NCBI GenBank assembly: GCA_949840465.1
Contig: CATKXE010000011.1
Coordinates: forward strand, 1-58,928
DNA length: 58,928 nt
DNA from: an uncultured Lachnospiraceae bacterium
Lineage (GTDB): Bacteria > Bacillota > Clostridia > Lachnospirales > Lachnospiraceae
Direction: 5' to 3'
The notes under the pieces are model-generated. The model was not told the origin of the DNA. It ran no database searches and worked only from the letters and a program-made list of their open reading frames with translations. Positions 49,431-57,463 of the stretch are shown here, piece after piece. Every line of letters begins with the position of its first letter. The first letter of the stretch is position 1. Position numbers and translations under genes: made by a program.

Positions 49431-49564
49431 CTCCGGCGCGAAACTGCGCGGAAATGGGGTCGCGAAGCGACATGTTCCTCTCCCATTTTCCGCGCATCCG
49501 CCGGAGGCTCGAAGGAAACCTCTTTCATTGATGGTGGTGCCTGCCATCGCGGGCATGGAGGTTT
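49431..49564. repeat. Large two-hairpin palindromic element
   Basis: CTCCGGCG (49431-49438) pairs with CGCCGGAG (49499-49506); inside, GCGCGGAAATGGG (49446-49458) pairs with CCCATTTTCCGCGC (49482-49495) with one bulge; innermost is GTCGC-GAA-GCGAC (49459-49471). A second hairpin follows, AAACCTC (49516-49522) with GAGGTTT (49558-49564). It lies in the gap between the divergent GH3 and rrf2 genes and is much more GC-rich than the flank. It could be a dispersed repeat or a structured RNA. Confidence 0.7.
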
Positions 49565-49723
49565 ACTTTTTAATATTTCTATCTTACCTCTCTTCTTTTA
49601 AAATAGCAAACCCCTTTTAAAATTCAGACAGCATGAAAAATGCGTTTTCAGGAGCAATTTGAGACAAAAAAACATGGGGCAGGCCTGATTTACCCATTAT
49701 ATCAATATGTTTATATATTTTTA

Positions 49724-49752
49724 TTGAAAAAACACACCCTGAACGATATAAT
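49724..49752 (+). promoter_or_regulatory. Promoter of the Rrf2 regulator gene
   Basis: TTGAAA (49724-49729) and TATAAT (49747-49752) with a 17-bp spacer lie 59 bp before the start codon. Confidence 0.75.
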
Positions 49753-49811
49753 GAAAATGTAGACTTGAATTATTTTCATTTCCAAAACCGTTTCCAAGTG
49801 AGGCATCTGTT

Positions 49812-50219
49812 ATGATTTCAACAAAAGCGCGCTATGCTCTCAGAGTCATGATCGATCTTGTACAACATCAGGAAGAGGGATATGTCCCATTAAAAGAAAT
49901 CGCCAAACGGCAGGAAGTTTCCGAAAAATATTTAGAGATGATTTTAAAAATCCTCGTAAAAGGAACTATTTTGAAGGGACTCCGCGGAAAAGGCGGCGGG
50001 TATATGCTCACCCGTCCGCCAAAGGAATATACTGTCGGGGAGATCATCGAATTGACAGAAGGCTCCCTCGCGCCGGTCGCCTGCCTGGCGCAGGGCGCAC
50101 AAACCTGCCGCAGGACAAATGAGTGCATCACATTGCCCTTGTGGAAAAAATACGATGCACTGATCCATGATTTTTTCTACAATATCACATTGGAGGATCT
50201 GATTGAGGGGAGGTTCTGA
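49812..50219 (+). CDS. Rrf2-family transcriptional regulator
   Basis: The protein has 135 residues with a winged helix at the N-terminus (MISTKARYALRVMIDLVQH, IAKRQEVSEKYLEMILKILV, and wing GLRGKGGGYMLTRPP). Three cysteines in VACLAQGAQTCRRTNEC (spacing C-x7-C-x5-C) resemble the iron-sulphur site of IscR-type members but with a longer first spacing. It may sense Fe-S status, redox or cysteine. No iron-sulphur genes are adjacent, so its targets lie elsewhere. It is monocistronic. Confidence 0.9.
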   Translation: MISTKARYALRVMIDLVQHQEEGYVPLKEIAKRQEVSEKYLEMILKILVKGTILKGLRGKGGGYMLTRPPKEYTVGEIIELTEGSLAPVACLAQGAQTCRRTNECITLPLWKKYDALIHDFFYNITLEDLIEGRF

Positions 50220-50226
50220 TCAATTT

Positions 50227-50270
50227 AAGGGGGCGACCGCCGCAATACGCTTTGGAACTGCGCCCCCTTC
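50227..50270. terminator. Terminator between rrf2 and the rhamnosidase-like gene
   Basis: AAGGGGGCG and CGCCCCCTT form a 9-bp GC-rich stem with a 25-base loop between two convergent genes. A short T-rich stretch follows on each strand. Confidence 0.65.
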
Positions 50271-50285
50271 TGCTTTCCGCAAATA

Positions 50286-51905
50286 TCACCTTTCGTTCTC
50301 TTCCCAGATCTTCCCCTGAAACTTCTCATTCTTTTTGTAAAATTTCCTCAGCAAATAGGTAGGGGTGCAGCTCCATGCATGGCAATAGCTGTTTACCATA
50401 CTGGATCCATAGGGAGATTCATGCTTATTATAGGGATTATACAATTCCCAGAAAGTATCCGCGCCGTCCAGAATCATCTCCCCCCAGTACCGTTTCATCT
50501 CGTCCAGCGCCAGCTCTTCCTCGCCGCAGCGGATCAGGGCATCCATATAGTGATGGTACATATAAGGCGTCACCATGCGGATCCTTGGATTCACCTGCAT
50601 GGTATGGAGGATTAATTCCCGGCTTTTTTCTTTGTCAAATACCCTGGCAAGAATCATCCATACCTGCGTCGCCCAGGATACCTGCCGCATCTCGCCGCTT
50701 ACAAACAGCTTCTGCTTTTCATCCCAAAAATGTTCCAGCGCCGCCGCCTTCAATATTGCCATCTGCTCTTCCGTCTTCTTCACACGTTCCTCATCCCCCA
50801 GGACCTTTGCCATACGGATTGCATAACGCATGGTATAGATGAGGACAGCCTGCGCCCCGGCCTGCTTATTCAGCCCCTCGCCCCAGTCCAGAAAACACCA
50901 GAACTCGTCCCCTTTATCAAGGATCACATGACGCTCATCCAGCATGGTCTCCCAGCAGATGTCAATCTGCTCCATTGCCTGGGGATACAGTTCTTTCAAC
51001 GTATCCAGATCACGGGACGCCTCATAATAGTCGCACAATGCCGGGCCGAAGAACAGCGCATAATCCATCAGGTATGTATCATCTACACGCAGATCAGGCT
51101 CATGGAAAAAACAGGCTCCGATCCGTCCGTCGTCAAACGTCATTCCCGCAAATAGATAGAGGCATCGTTTTACCATATCATAGTTGCGGAAAGTCTCGTA
51201 ATTCGCCCTTGCCTGCAGCCTCAAATCCCCCAGCCACAGCCTCCTGTCACGCTTCACTCCATCCTCAAACACGCTCTGCATACAGTCCATCAGTGTCTTA
51301 ATGCTCACACGGTCCATCCGGTTGAGCAGCTCATCCTTTGAATTCAAGGGCTCTACCACGTTCATCTCCACCGCGGACACATAGTCGCAGTAAATATTCC
51401 TGAGCGTCAGAGTATATTTCGGCGATGTATCCAACACTTCAATCTGCATATAGCGGAATGCATAACGCCGGGGCAGATGGACGACAGAGGGCAGGATATC
51501 CAGATGCAGGGCGTCCTCCTGGATCCACGAGCTGCTCAGCCATCCGTCATAATCCCTGGCGTCCTCCAACAACTCGGACGGAACCTCTGCAAATTTCAGC
51601 CGTAAATACGCCGGAGCATCATAATGGCTTCCCTTCGGCACTGCCGTAAACGACACATAGCCCACCTGATGGTCTCCAAAATCAAAGATAACCTTATCCC
51701 CTTTTCCAAAACTCATACCCGGCAATTCCGACATTTCTTCCTTTTCATGAACGAGCGCCTCGTGATACTGGTTCTGTTCCACCTCCACGATCCGCATCGG
51801 ACGGATGACCCTCTTATTCAGCACGGGTTCTAATGCTGCAGCCTTGTCCAAAAACGCCTGGTTTGTTTTTACCTGAAAATTCTCAATCCTGCTAAATGAT
51901 GCCAT
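50286..51905 (-). CDS. Alpha-L-rhamnosidase-like glycoside hydrolase
   Basis: The protein has 539 residues. It has a short N-terminal beta-sandwich (about 1-180) and an (alpha/alpha)6 barrel with the pattern FEDGVKRDRRLWLGDLRLQARAN, in which the acid residue is expected, and DTFWELYNPYNKHESPYGSS followed by SYCHAWSCTPTYLL, as in GH78-type enzymes. No signal peptide is seen, so it acts in the cytoplasm, probably on short rhamnosides taken up by transport. It is shorter than most GH78 proteins. GGAGGTAAAGGAT precedes the ATG. No sugar transporter or regulator is adjacent. Confidence 0.75.
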   Translation of the reverse strand: MASFSRIENFQVKTNQAFLDKAAALEPVLNKRVIRPMRIVEVEQNQYHEALVHEKEEMSELPGMSFGKGDKVIFDFGDHQVGYVSFTAVPKGSHYDAPAYLRLKFAEVPSELLEDARDYDGWLSSSWIQEDALHLDILPSVVHLPRRYAFRYMQIEVLDTSPKYTLTLRNIYCDYVSAVEMNVVEPLNSKDELLNRMDRVSIKTLMDCMQSVFEDGVKRDRRLWLGDLRLQARANYETFRNYDMVKRCLYLFAGMTFDDGRIGACFFHEPDLRVDDTYLMDYALFFGPALCDYYEASRDLDTLKELYPQAMEQIDICWETMLDERHVILDKGDEFWCFLDWGEGLNKQAGAQAVLIYTMRYAIRMAKVLGDEERVKKTEEQMAILKAAALEHFWDEKQKLFVSGEMRQVSWATQVWMILARVFDKEKSRELILHTMQVNPRIRMVTPYMYHHYMDALIRCGEEELALDEMKRYWGEMILDGADTFWELYNPYNKHESPYGSSMVNSYCHAWSCTPTYLLRKFYKKNEKFQGKIWEENER

Positions 51906-52201
51906 ATCCTTTACCTCCGCAATTTTTCTCAGGGCGTAAACTGAAACGCCCTGCCTGTAATTCCTTTTATCAGATGCCTGTCAAGCCAATCCTGATACTA
52001 TTCTAACACGCTCCTCGAACCTTTGACTTAAATAATTTTGTATATGTCATTTGGTTCAAGATATCAACATTATTTAGATTATCCATAAAATATGGACTAT
52101 CAGATTTTTTGTTGTCATTTTGTTGTCATAAATTGCACAATTATTATCATCCATTAATAAGTCATTGATAAAATATCCTCCATTTACATCCGATTTTTAT
52201 A
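51906..52201. other. Edge of the AT-rich island
   Basis: Base composition drops sharply here, from the GC-rich rhamnosidase-like gene to AT-rich sequence. TTTTGTTGTCA occurs twice in tandem near 52109-52130. Read on the minus strand it encodes DNKMTTK within a short open stretch (MDDNNCAIYDNKM then TTKNLIVHILWII and a stop), which could be a fragment of a lost gene. No tRNA or clear attachment site was found. Confidence 0.35.
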
Positions 52202-53365
52202 CTATATTGCACGGAACTCTTTCATCATTTCCGATACATTCTGAAATCTTTTATTTTTATCTGGATTTAACCCTTTTTCAACAAACTTTTTCATTTTTTC
52301 GTCTGATATTCTATCTGTATTTGTTCTGCCTGTCATAGTATAATATGCTATTCTTGTCAAAGCATATGTTTCATGCAAAATATTATATGTATGAAATCCC
52401 TCGGTCACAAGAGATGGATCGTTAAAATATCCTTTAAACTCTGTGTTAATAGTCGTTAGTTCACTATCGGGTATTTTTACTAATCCAAAATCCGAAATTT
52501 TAACTACCGAAACATCTTCATATTCTTTTATTAGTATATTCTTTGGACTTATATCCCTATGTAATCTTCCCTTTGAATGTATATATTCAAAAGCTCTCAA
52601 AATCTGTTGCACAATGCTCTTTCTTTGAAATTTTTGCAAATTAGAATTATTTTTAGATACATAAGAATCCAAAGTATGCTCCATATATTCCATTATATAT
52701 TCATTTCTAGCTTCATCATATCTATATACCTCAAGTATATATGGAGAAGACAGCTCCCTCATTTCCTCAAATTCTCTCTTAAAACGTTCAATCTCTTTAT
52801 CAGATAAATCCTTTTTTGCACGCTTTATAACAAAATTCCGATTATAAAATGTATCTTTATATCTATATACATTAGCATATGACCCCTCTCCTATTTGTTT
52901 CAATTCATATGCAACGTCTGTATTTGTATTTTTAACAGTAATATTTTGAGTCATTATAAAAATAGGTTGAATATAGTATAAATCAATCTTCGGCTTATTA
53001 GGCGGTAATGCACTTCCACCACTCGAACTTAAAAACTCTCTGCACTCTTTTATTAAATCAAAATAATATTCATCAATTTGAAAAGCATATTTTGTTCCTT
53101 TTAACGCATTATACAACCCCAACGTTATTTCTATTATACTAATCAAGTCTCTACTTGGTTCTGCCCAAAAATGAGCTCCTGACTCCCCCGTTGGAAGTCT
53201 TTCATTCATAGTTCTGAATAATGAAACAAGATAAAAATGCAAAGTCATAATTACATCATGAAGTTTCGTATGCTTCACAGTATTATATAACTCTGAAAAT
53301 TCTGCATTAAAGCCTTTTGCTTGTAGTTCACGATATTGTGTTTCTATATAATTTTCAATATTCAT
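52202..53365 (-). CDS. Eukaryotic-like Ser/Thr protein kinase with an unknown N-terminal domain
   Basis: The protein has 387 residues. Residues 1-140 form a mostly helical domain I do not recognise, ending in FLSSSGGSALPP. The kinase domain has the glycine loop GEGSYANV (about 159-166), the lysine in FVIKRAKK (about 181), HRDISPKN (about 268-275) and DFG (about 291), so it should be active. There is no membrane segment. The frame opens with GTG at 53371, but ATG 53365 has the better spacing to CGAGGG. With the IS982 copy removed, its start lies 32 bp after the stop of vsr, so it belongs to the restriction-modification operon. It may be a phage-defence effector or a regulator of the cassette. 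Confidence 0.85.
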   Translation of the reverse strand: MNIENYIETQYRELQAKGFNAEFSELYNTVKHTKLHDVIMTLHFYLVSLFRTMNERLPTGESGAHFWAEPSRDLISIIEITLGLYNALKGTKYAFQIDEYYFDLIKECREFLSSSGGSALPPNKPKIDLYYIQPIFIMTQNITVKNTNTDVAYELKQIGEGSYANVYRYKDTFYNRNFVIKRAKKDLSDKEIERFKREFEEMRELSSPYILEVYRYDEARNEYIMEYMEHTLDSYVSKNNSNLQKFQRKSIVQQILRAFEYIHSKGRLHRDISPKNILIKEYEDVSVVKISDFGLVKIPDSELTTINTEFKGYFNDPSLVTEGFHTYNILHETYALTRIAYYTMTGRTNTDRISDEKMKKFVEKGLNPDKNKRFQNVSEMMKEFRAI

Positions 53366-53397
53366 AAACACCCTCGACTCGTCATAATTTTAACTTC

Positions 53398-53439
53398 CTA
53401 TTTTCCATAATCCAACAAATTATCACACTTGCAATATTT
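53398..53439 (-). pseudogene. Displaced 3' end of vsr
   Basis: These 42 bases, joined to the vsr fragment across the IS982 insertion, continue the vsr frame for 13 codons (KYCKCDNLLDYGK) to a TAG stop. They are now cut off from the gene by the insertion. Confidence 0.7.
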
Positions 53440-53446
53440 TAATTTA
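53440..53446. repeat. IS982 target-site duplication, left copy
   Basis: TAATTTA at 53440-53446 is repeated at 54645-54651 on the other side of the element. It directly abuts the terminal inverted repeat. Confidence 0.75.
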
Positions 53447-53534
53447 ACCTGTTGTGCTATTTAATATAGAAAAACTTCAACAAAATATGCTATCCTATTT
53501 GTAGACTAATACAATAATGAAAGGAGGCATGTTT

Positions 53535-54473
53535 ATGTTGAAGTTTCAAGATGATTATACCACCCTTATAACTACTTTTGAAGACTTTATTTTACTAGTT
53601 TACACAATAATTGATGACCTATATAACCAGTTAGCTCCCTTATCTGTTTCACAAAGAAGGAATGTTACTACTGCAAAAATGTCTGATTCTGAAATTATAA
53701 CTCTTAGTATTTGTAGTGAAATAATTGGCATTGATTCTGAAAACGCATGGTATTCCTTTGTGAAACGAAATTATTGCCATCTTTTTCCGAATTTATGTTC
53801 TCGAACTCGGTTCAACCGAACGAGAAGAAATCTTTTACAGGTTACAGAGCGGCTTCGTCAGAATCTGCCTTTTGCTTTTCCTATACCCCAAAGCCGATAT
53901 TTTGTAATTGACAGCTTCCCACTGCCGGTCTGTAAATTTGGTCGCGCCCATTTTTGCCGTTCCTTTCGTGAAGATGGGGCAAACTATGGGAGATGTCCCT
54001 CCAAAAAGGAAACCTATTTTGGCTTCAAGGTTCATGCGTTGATTACATTGGAAGGATATATTACAGCATTTGAGGTTACACCCGCATCCATTGATGACCG
54101 GGAAGGTTTACGAGACTTTGCGGAAGAACACATGGGGTTGGTCATTTTAGGGGATAAGGGTTATACGGGAGAGCGCTTATTAGAGGACATGCATGCAAAA
54201 GGGATCTGTCTCCTGTCATTAAAACCTTCTAATTATAAAACAAACTGGCCTAAAAAGATAAGGCAGCTGATTTTTCGATTTCGCCGAAGAGTGGAAACGG
54301 TATTTTCACAGCTGAGTGAGCAAATGAATGCGGAAAGAGTGCTTGCGAAAAGTTTCCACGGGTTGTGTACCAGACTGGAAAATAAGATTCTGGGACATAA
54401 CCTATGCATGGCAATTAACAGCATTTTTCACGAACCATGTGACTTAGAAAAAATCAAACAGTTAATTTTCTAA
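53535..54473 (+). CDS. IS982-family transposase
   Basis: The protein has 312 residues and is a DDE transposase of the IS982 family: FVIDSFPLPVCKFGRA contains the first catalytic Asp, and LVILGDKGYTGERL the second, with the Glu in RRRVETVFSQL. The frame has an earlier ATG at 53517, but it overlaps the ribosome site; the ATG at 53535 has AAAGGAGG seven bases upstream. No frameshift or stop is seen, so it is likely functional. Confidence 0.93.
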   Translation: MLKFQDDYTTLITTFEDFILLVYTIIDDLYNQLAPLSVSQRRNVTTAKMSDSEIITLSICSEIIGIDSENAWYSFVKRNYCHLFPNLCSRTRFNRTRRNLLQVTERLRQNLPFAFPIPQSRYFVIDSFPLPVCKFGRAHFCRSFREDGANYGRCPSKKETYFGFKVHALITLEGYITAFEVTPASIDDREGLRDFAEEHMGLVILGDKGYTGERLLEDMHAKGICLLSLKPSNYKTNWPKKIRQLIFRFRRRVETVFSQLSEQMNAERVLAKSFHGLCTRLENKILGHNLCMAINSIFHEPCDLEKIKQLIF

Positions 54474-54626
54474 AAAAATAAAAAAATGGGACTCCATGTA
54501 GCTAAGCTATATGGAGCAGCCATAATCCCGCTTAGTTTGTAAAACAACTGGACTGTGGGAAATTAGCTCTCAATAGATTAAGCAGGGACTTTTTGGGCTT
54601 TTTTACCCTTTAAACAATCAATTTGT
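54474..54626. other. Non-coding right part of the IS982 element
   Basis: After the transposase stop there are about 170 bp up to the right terminal repeat. CTCCATGTAGCTAAGCTATATGGAG (54490-54514) is a hairpin-like palindrome that may end the transposase transcript. No open frame is seen. Confidence 0.5.
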
Positions 54627-55037
54627 TCAAGTAGCACAACGAGTTAATTTAGTTAAAAGTAAGTCTCGATTCTTTTTCTTCAATTCACATTCCCAAATTC
54701 GAATAACCGTCCATCCACGCCCTTCAAACAATTCCGTAATTTCTTTATCATGCTTCATATTGCGTTCCCGCTTTTTTGTCCAGTAATCAGCGTTATCGGA
54801 GGGACGTGTGTTTCTGCAATCATGCCCATGCCAAAAACAGCCGTCAACAAATATTGCAATTTTCTTTTCTAGAAACACGAAATCAGGATGTCCCTTTACT
54901 GGATAATTACGTTTCCAGCCGACAATACCATTCTCTTTAAAAATCTCTATCAGCTTCAATTCCGTAGACTTATTATTTTTTGAGCGTACCTTACTCATAA
55001 TTTCAGAACGCTTTTTATTATCAAATACATCCGCCAT
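54627..55037 (-). CDS. vsr: Very short patch repair (Vsr) endonuclease, C-terminus altered by IS982
   Basis: The protein now has 136 residues. Vsr nicks DNA at T:G mismatches that arise when 5-methylcytosine deaminates, protecting methylated sites. Present are SEIMSKVRSKNNKSTE, HPDFVFLEKKIAIFVDGCFW (catalytic D52), and zinc-site residues C67, H72, C74. The last five residues (TRCAT) and the stop come from the IS982 end; the original tail was 13 other residues (total about 144). The changed tail is beyond the catalytic core, so it may still work. It starts 4 bp after the restriction gene and serves the adjacent cytosine-5 methylase. Confidence 0.92.
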   Translation of the reverse strand: MADVFDNKKRSEIMSKVRSKNNKSTELKLIEIFKENGIVGWKRNYPVKGHPDFVFLEKKIAIFVDGCFWHGHDCRNTRPSDNADYWTKKRERNMKHDKEITELFEGRGWTVIRIWECELKKKNRDLLLTKLTRCAT

Positions 55038-55041
55038 AGTC

Positions 55042-55794
55042 TTATTTCTCTATATGGTCGGATACAATCCGATACCAACTGCTATCAAAATTTACTGCTT
55101 CTAAAATCTTCTCTTTAGCGACTTTTTCAGGCTTTCTTATAGAAACGTGCAACCGCTTTTCGGGAATATCCTCAATAATAGTAAATTGACTGCCGCTTGG
55201 CTGCCATGTAAACTTATGCTTCCCCGATGATTTCTCATACCCCTCTAAGTTCATTCTCTTATTCCATTCAAAGAGATACAACTCAGGGTCATATCTTATA
55301 GTGTCAAACTCAAATACCAGATAATCCTCATAATCCTTTGATTTAACTAAAACTACTGTACGCACGAATTTATAAATCTGTCTTACCGCAGATACGCGTT
55401 CATTCCATATATCAAGAACTAATTTCCCAATTTCATCTGGATTCTCACTTGTCAGTTTATCAATGCCGTAACTATATGTAGGAGAATTTCTTCCCGAAAT
55501 CAACCTTACTGTCTGCTGTCTTTCAATATTACTTAATGCAAAAACTGTTTTTGCTCCCCAACAGCAATTATCTAAAACGACGTCGTCCAATCCTACGTTA
55601 GACGGTTTCCATTCTGCGCCGATACATTCTGCAAAAATCTGTTCCCACTCGTTACCCTCCAACGACATAGAAGATTTTGTTGCCTGCATATATACGATTT
55701 CTTTCGCCAACGTATCTATGAACTTTGCAGGAAATTTATTCAAATCAAACGGCGCTACCGCTTTGTTAACGGTTCTTAATCTTGGCTCTCTCAT
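55042..55794 (-). CDS. Candidate type II restriction endonuclease
   Basis: The protein has 250 residues and I do not recognise its family. A possible PD-(D/E)xK-like core is LDDVVLDNCCWGAKTV (about 68-84), with acidic residues followed by AK. Its place between a cytosine-5 methylase and Vsr is the standard restriction position, so it is probably the cutting enzyme for the same site. GGAGG lies before the ATG; the gap after the methylase is 80 bp and the gap to vsr 4 bp. The alternative is an accessory protein of the same cassette. Confidence 0.65.
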   Translation of the reverse strand: MREPRLRTVNKAVAPFDLNKFPAKFIDTLAKEIVYMQATKSSMSLEGNEWEQIFAECIGAEWKPSNVGLDDVVLDNCCWGAKTVFALSNIERQQTVRLISGRNSPTYSYGIDKLTSENPDEIGKLVLDIWNERVSAVRQIYKFVRTVVLVKSKDYEDYLVFEFDTIRYDPELYLFEWNKRMNLEGYEKSSGKHKFTWQPSGSQFTIIEDIPEKRLHVSIRKPEKVAKEKILEAVNFDSSWYRIVSDHIEK

Positions 55795-55874
55795 GGTATT
55801 CCTCCGTACACAAACTTATCCAAAATATAGTCTACCACAATTTCCGCCAAAATTCCACGCCTTTTGCCATCAAA

Positions 55875-57008
55875 TCAAAATGCCAACGGTAAAAACTTTT
55901 CAATAACTCTTGCAACCATATCTACGGGTATCGCGTTCCCCGCTTGCTTTCTCGTCTGCGTATCAGAGACAACTATCTTAAAACTATCGGGAAAACCTTG
56001 CAACCGTAGCATTTCTCTCGGCGTTAAGCGTCTCTCTCCGTTTACCAGAAGATAATTATAACTTGCGCCCGCCCGCAAAGCGCAGCTATATGGATAAGAT
56101 GAGATATTCCCCGCTTTATTCTCATGCCAAATAGACGGATTAACCGACGCTGTGTGCATAGATTTCCTTTTAGCAACTATTTCAGGAGACGCATAATGTT
56201 TTTTCTCTACGTCCTTTTCTAGAATATCATCCAGCGTTTTTTTATTGTCTATATTAAACCTCCAGTCCATTGCAAAAGGTTTTTTAGAGCCTATAATAAT
56301 GATACGCTCCCTTTTTTGGGGCAATCCGAAATCAAGCGCGTTTAACAAACGATAATCCACATGATACCCCAGTTCGTCTCTGAGAACCTCTAAAATTGTT
56401 TTCAGAGTTTTACCGTTATCATGGCTAGCAAGATTTTTCACATTTTCAAGGACGAACGCCTGCGGCTGTTTTTCTTTTATAATTCTCGCTATATCAAAAA
56501 AAAGCGTTCCTCTTGTGTTATCCGCAAATCCTTTTTGCAAACCGCAAATCGAAAAAGCCTGACAGGGAAAACCGCCGAACAAAATATCAAAATCGGGAAT
56601 TTCAGACGCTCCTATCTTTGTAATATCGCCCGCAGGTCTTTCACCAAAATTAGCTTCATAACTCGTTTGCGCATATTTATCAATATCGCTGCTAAATACA
56701 CACTCGCCCTTTAATCGCAATTTACCAAACGCATATTGAGACGCATATCTAAAACCGCCTATTCCGCAAAATAAATCTACAAAACGGATAGGAGATGGGT
56801 ATGCTGTTTTTTCCCTTGCCGATAAATCAAGAAAAATTTTGTCTATAGACACTCCCAATGCTCCGCCAATTTTTATCGCAATAGATATGGACGGCGAAGC
56901 CTTTTGTCGTTCTATCAACGAAAGATATTTCCTGCTGATTTCAGAATACTGTGCGAGAACTTCCTGCGACATTCCTCTTTCTTTACGAATTTCTTTTACT
57001 TTATTCAT
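55875..57008 (-). CDS. Cytosine-5 DNA methyltransferase with N-terminal XRE HTH
   Basis: The protein has 377 residues. Residues 1-60 are an XRE-type helix-turn-helix (MSQEVLAQYSEISRKYLSLIE). The methylase follows with all main motifs: FVDLFCGIGG (I, 76-85), GGFPCQAFS (IV, catalytic C149), ENV (VI, 188-190), QKRERI (VIII, 231-236), RRLTPREMLRLQGFPD (IX) and KQAGNAIPV (X). It transfers methyl groups from AdoMet to cytosine C5, protecting host DNA. The HTH suggests that, as in M.EcoRII- and M.SsoII-like enzymes, it represses its own operon. Target sequence unknown. Confidence 0.95.
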   Translation of the reverse strand: MNKVKEIRKERGMSQEVLAQYSEISRKYLSLIERQKASPSISIAIKIGGALGVSIDKIFLDLSAREKTAYPSPIRFVDLFCGIGGFRYASQYAFGKLRLKGECVFSSDIDKYAQTSYEANFGERPAGDITKIGASEIPDFDILFGGFPCQAFSICGLQKGFADNTRGTLFFDIARIIKEKQPQAFVLENVKNLASHDNGKTLKTILEVLRDELGYHVDYRLLNALDFGLPQKRERIIIIGSKKPFAMDWRFNIDNKKTLDDILEKDVEKKHYASPEIVAKRKSMHTASVNPSIWHENKAGNISSYPYSCALRAGASYNYLLVNGERRLTPREMLRLQGFPDSFKIVVSDTQTRKQAGNAIPVDMVARVIEKFLPLAF

Positions 57009-57017
57009 TTAAGCGTT

Positions 57018-57079
57018 TTCTCCCTTTTTGAGAACTTTTTTACACAATTTATTATAATCTGCTTTTCCATTTTTGTCCA
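57018..57079 (-). promoter_or_regulatory. Promoter and candidate autoregulatory operator of the RM operon
   Basis: On the minus strand TGGACA (57074-57079) and TATAAT (57051-57056) have a 17-bp spacer. Between the -10 and the methylase ATG lies an inverted repeat, TTCTC (57018-57022) with GAGAA (57030-57034). It overlaps the weak ribosome site GGGAG and is the natural place for the methylase HTH to bind. Confidence 0.65.
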
Positions 57080-57463
57080 CCCCTTAATATAATTTTATTT
57101 AAAATAACGGCAGTGGCATCTCATTATCTTTACCTCTGCCGTTTAACTTAGTACGTATATATTATCTCCGAATATATCGCTTCTCTTACACACGCCTGTA
57201 TACTATTCGTTTTTTGAACCCATAAAACTGATTTTCTATTTTTAACCTTCTCATTACTCCCTGCCTACCAGTATATTCCTTTACTAGCCGAGAAAACATA
57301 TCCCCCTCTCGTTCATCCACACTTATAAGATTTCGTTCAATCCTCCGGTTGTTGGCAAATTAAGCTAGACAAATTACTTGCACTCTCTGAAATACCACAA
57401 GCACTTTAATCTCATATGCCAATCGGCTTTTGTCTTTGGAAGGTAATACAAAAAATATTTTCT
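57080..57463. other. Intergenic region with one hairpin
   Basis: This 384-bp AT-rich gap has no credible gene. An 8-bp inverted repeat, AACGGCAG (57106-57113) with CTGCCGTT (57136-57143), could be a weak terminator for the minus-strand lipoprotein transcript. Confidence 0.5.

Larger units (their letters stand above)
53447..54644 (+). mobile_element. IS982-family insertion sequence
   Basis: The 1198-bp element has terminal repeats ACCTGTTGTGCTA (left) and, on the other strand, ACTCGTTGTGCTA (right), matching at 11 of 13 positions, and 7-bp flanking duplications TAATTTA. It carries one intact transposase gene. It sits inside the last codons of vsr and separates vsr from the kinase gene. The perfect duplication suggests a recent insertion. 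Confidence 0.85.

Noticed and set aside
54474..54644. Transposase remnant or second gene within IS982
   Set aside because: No open frame. The stretch is the ordinary non-coding end of the element with a hairpin.
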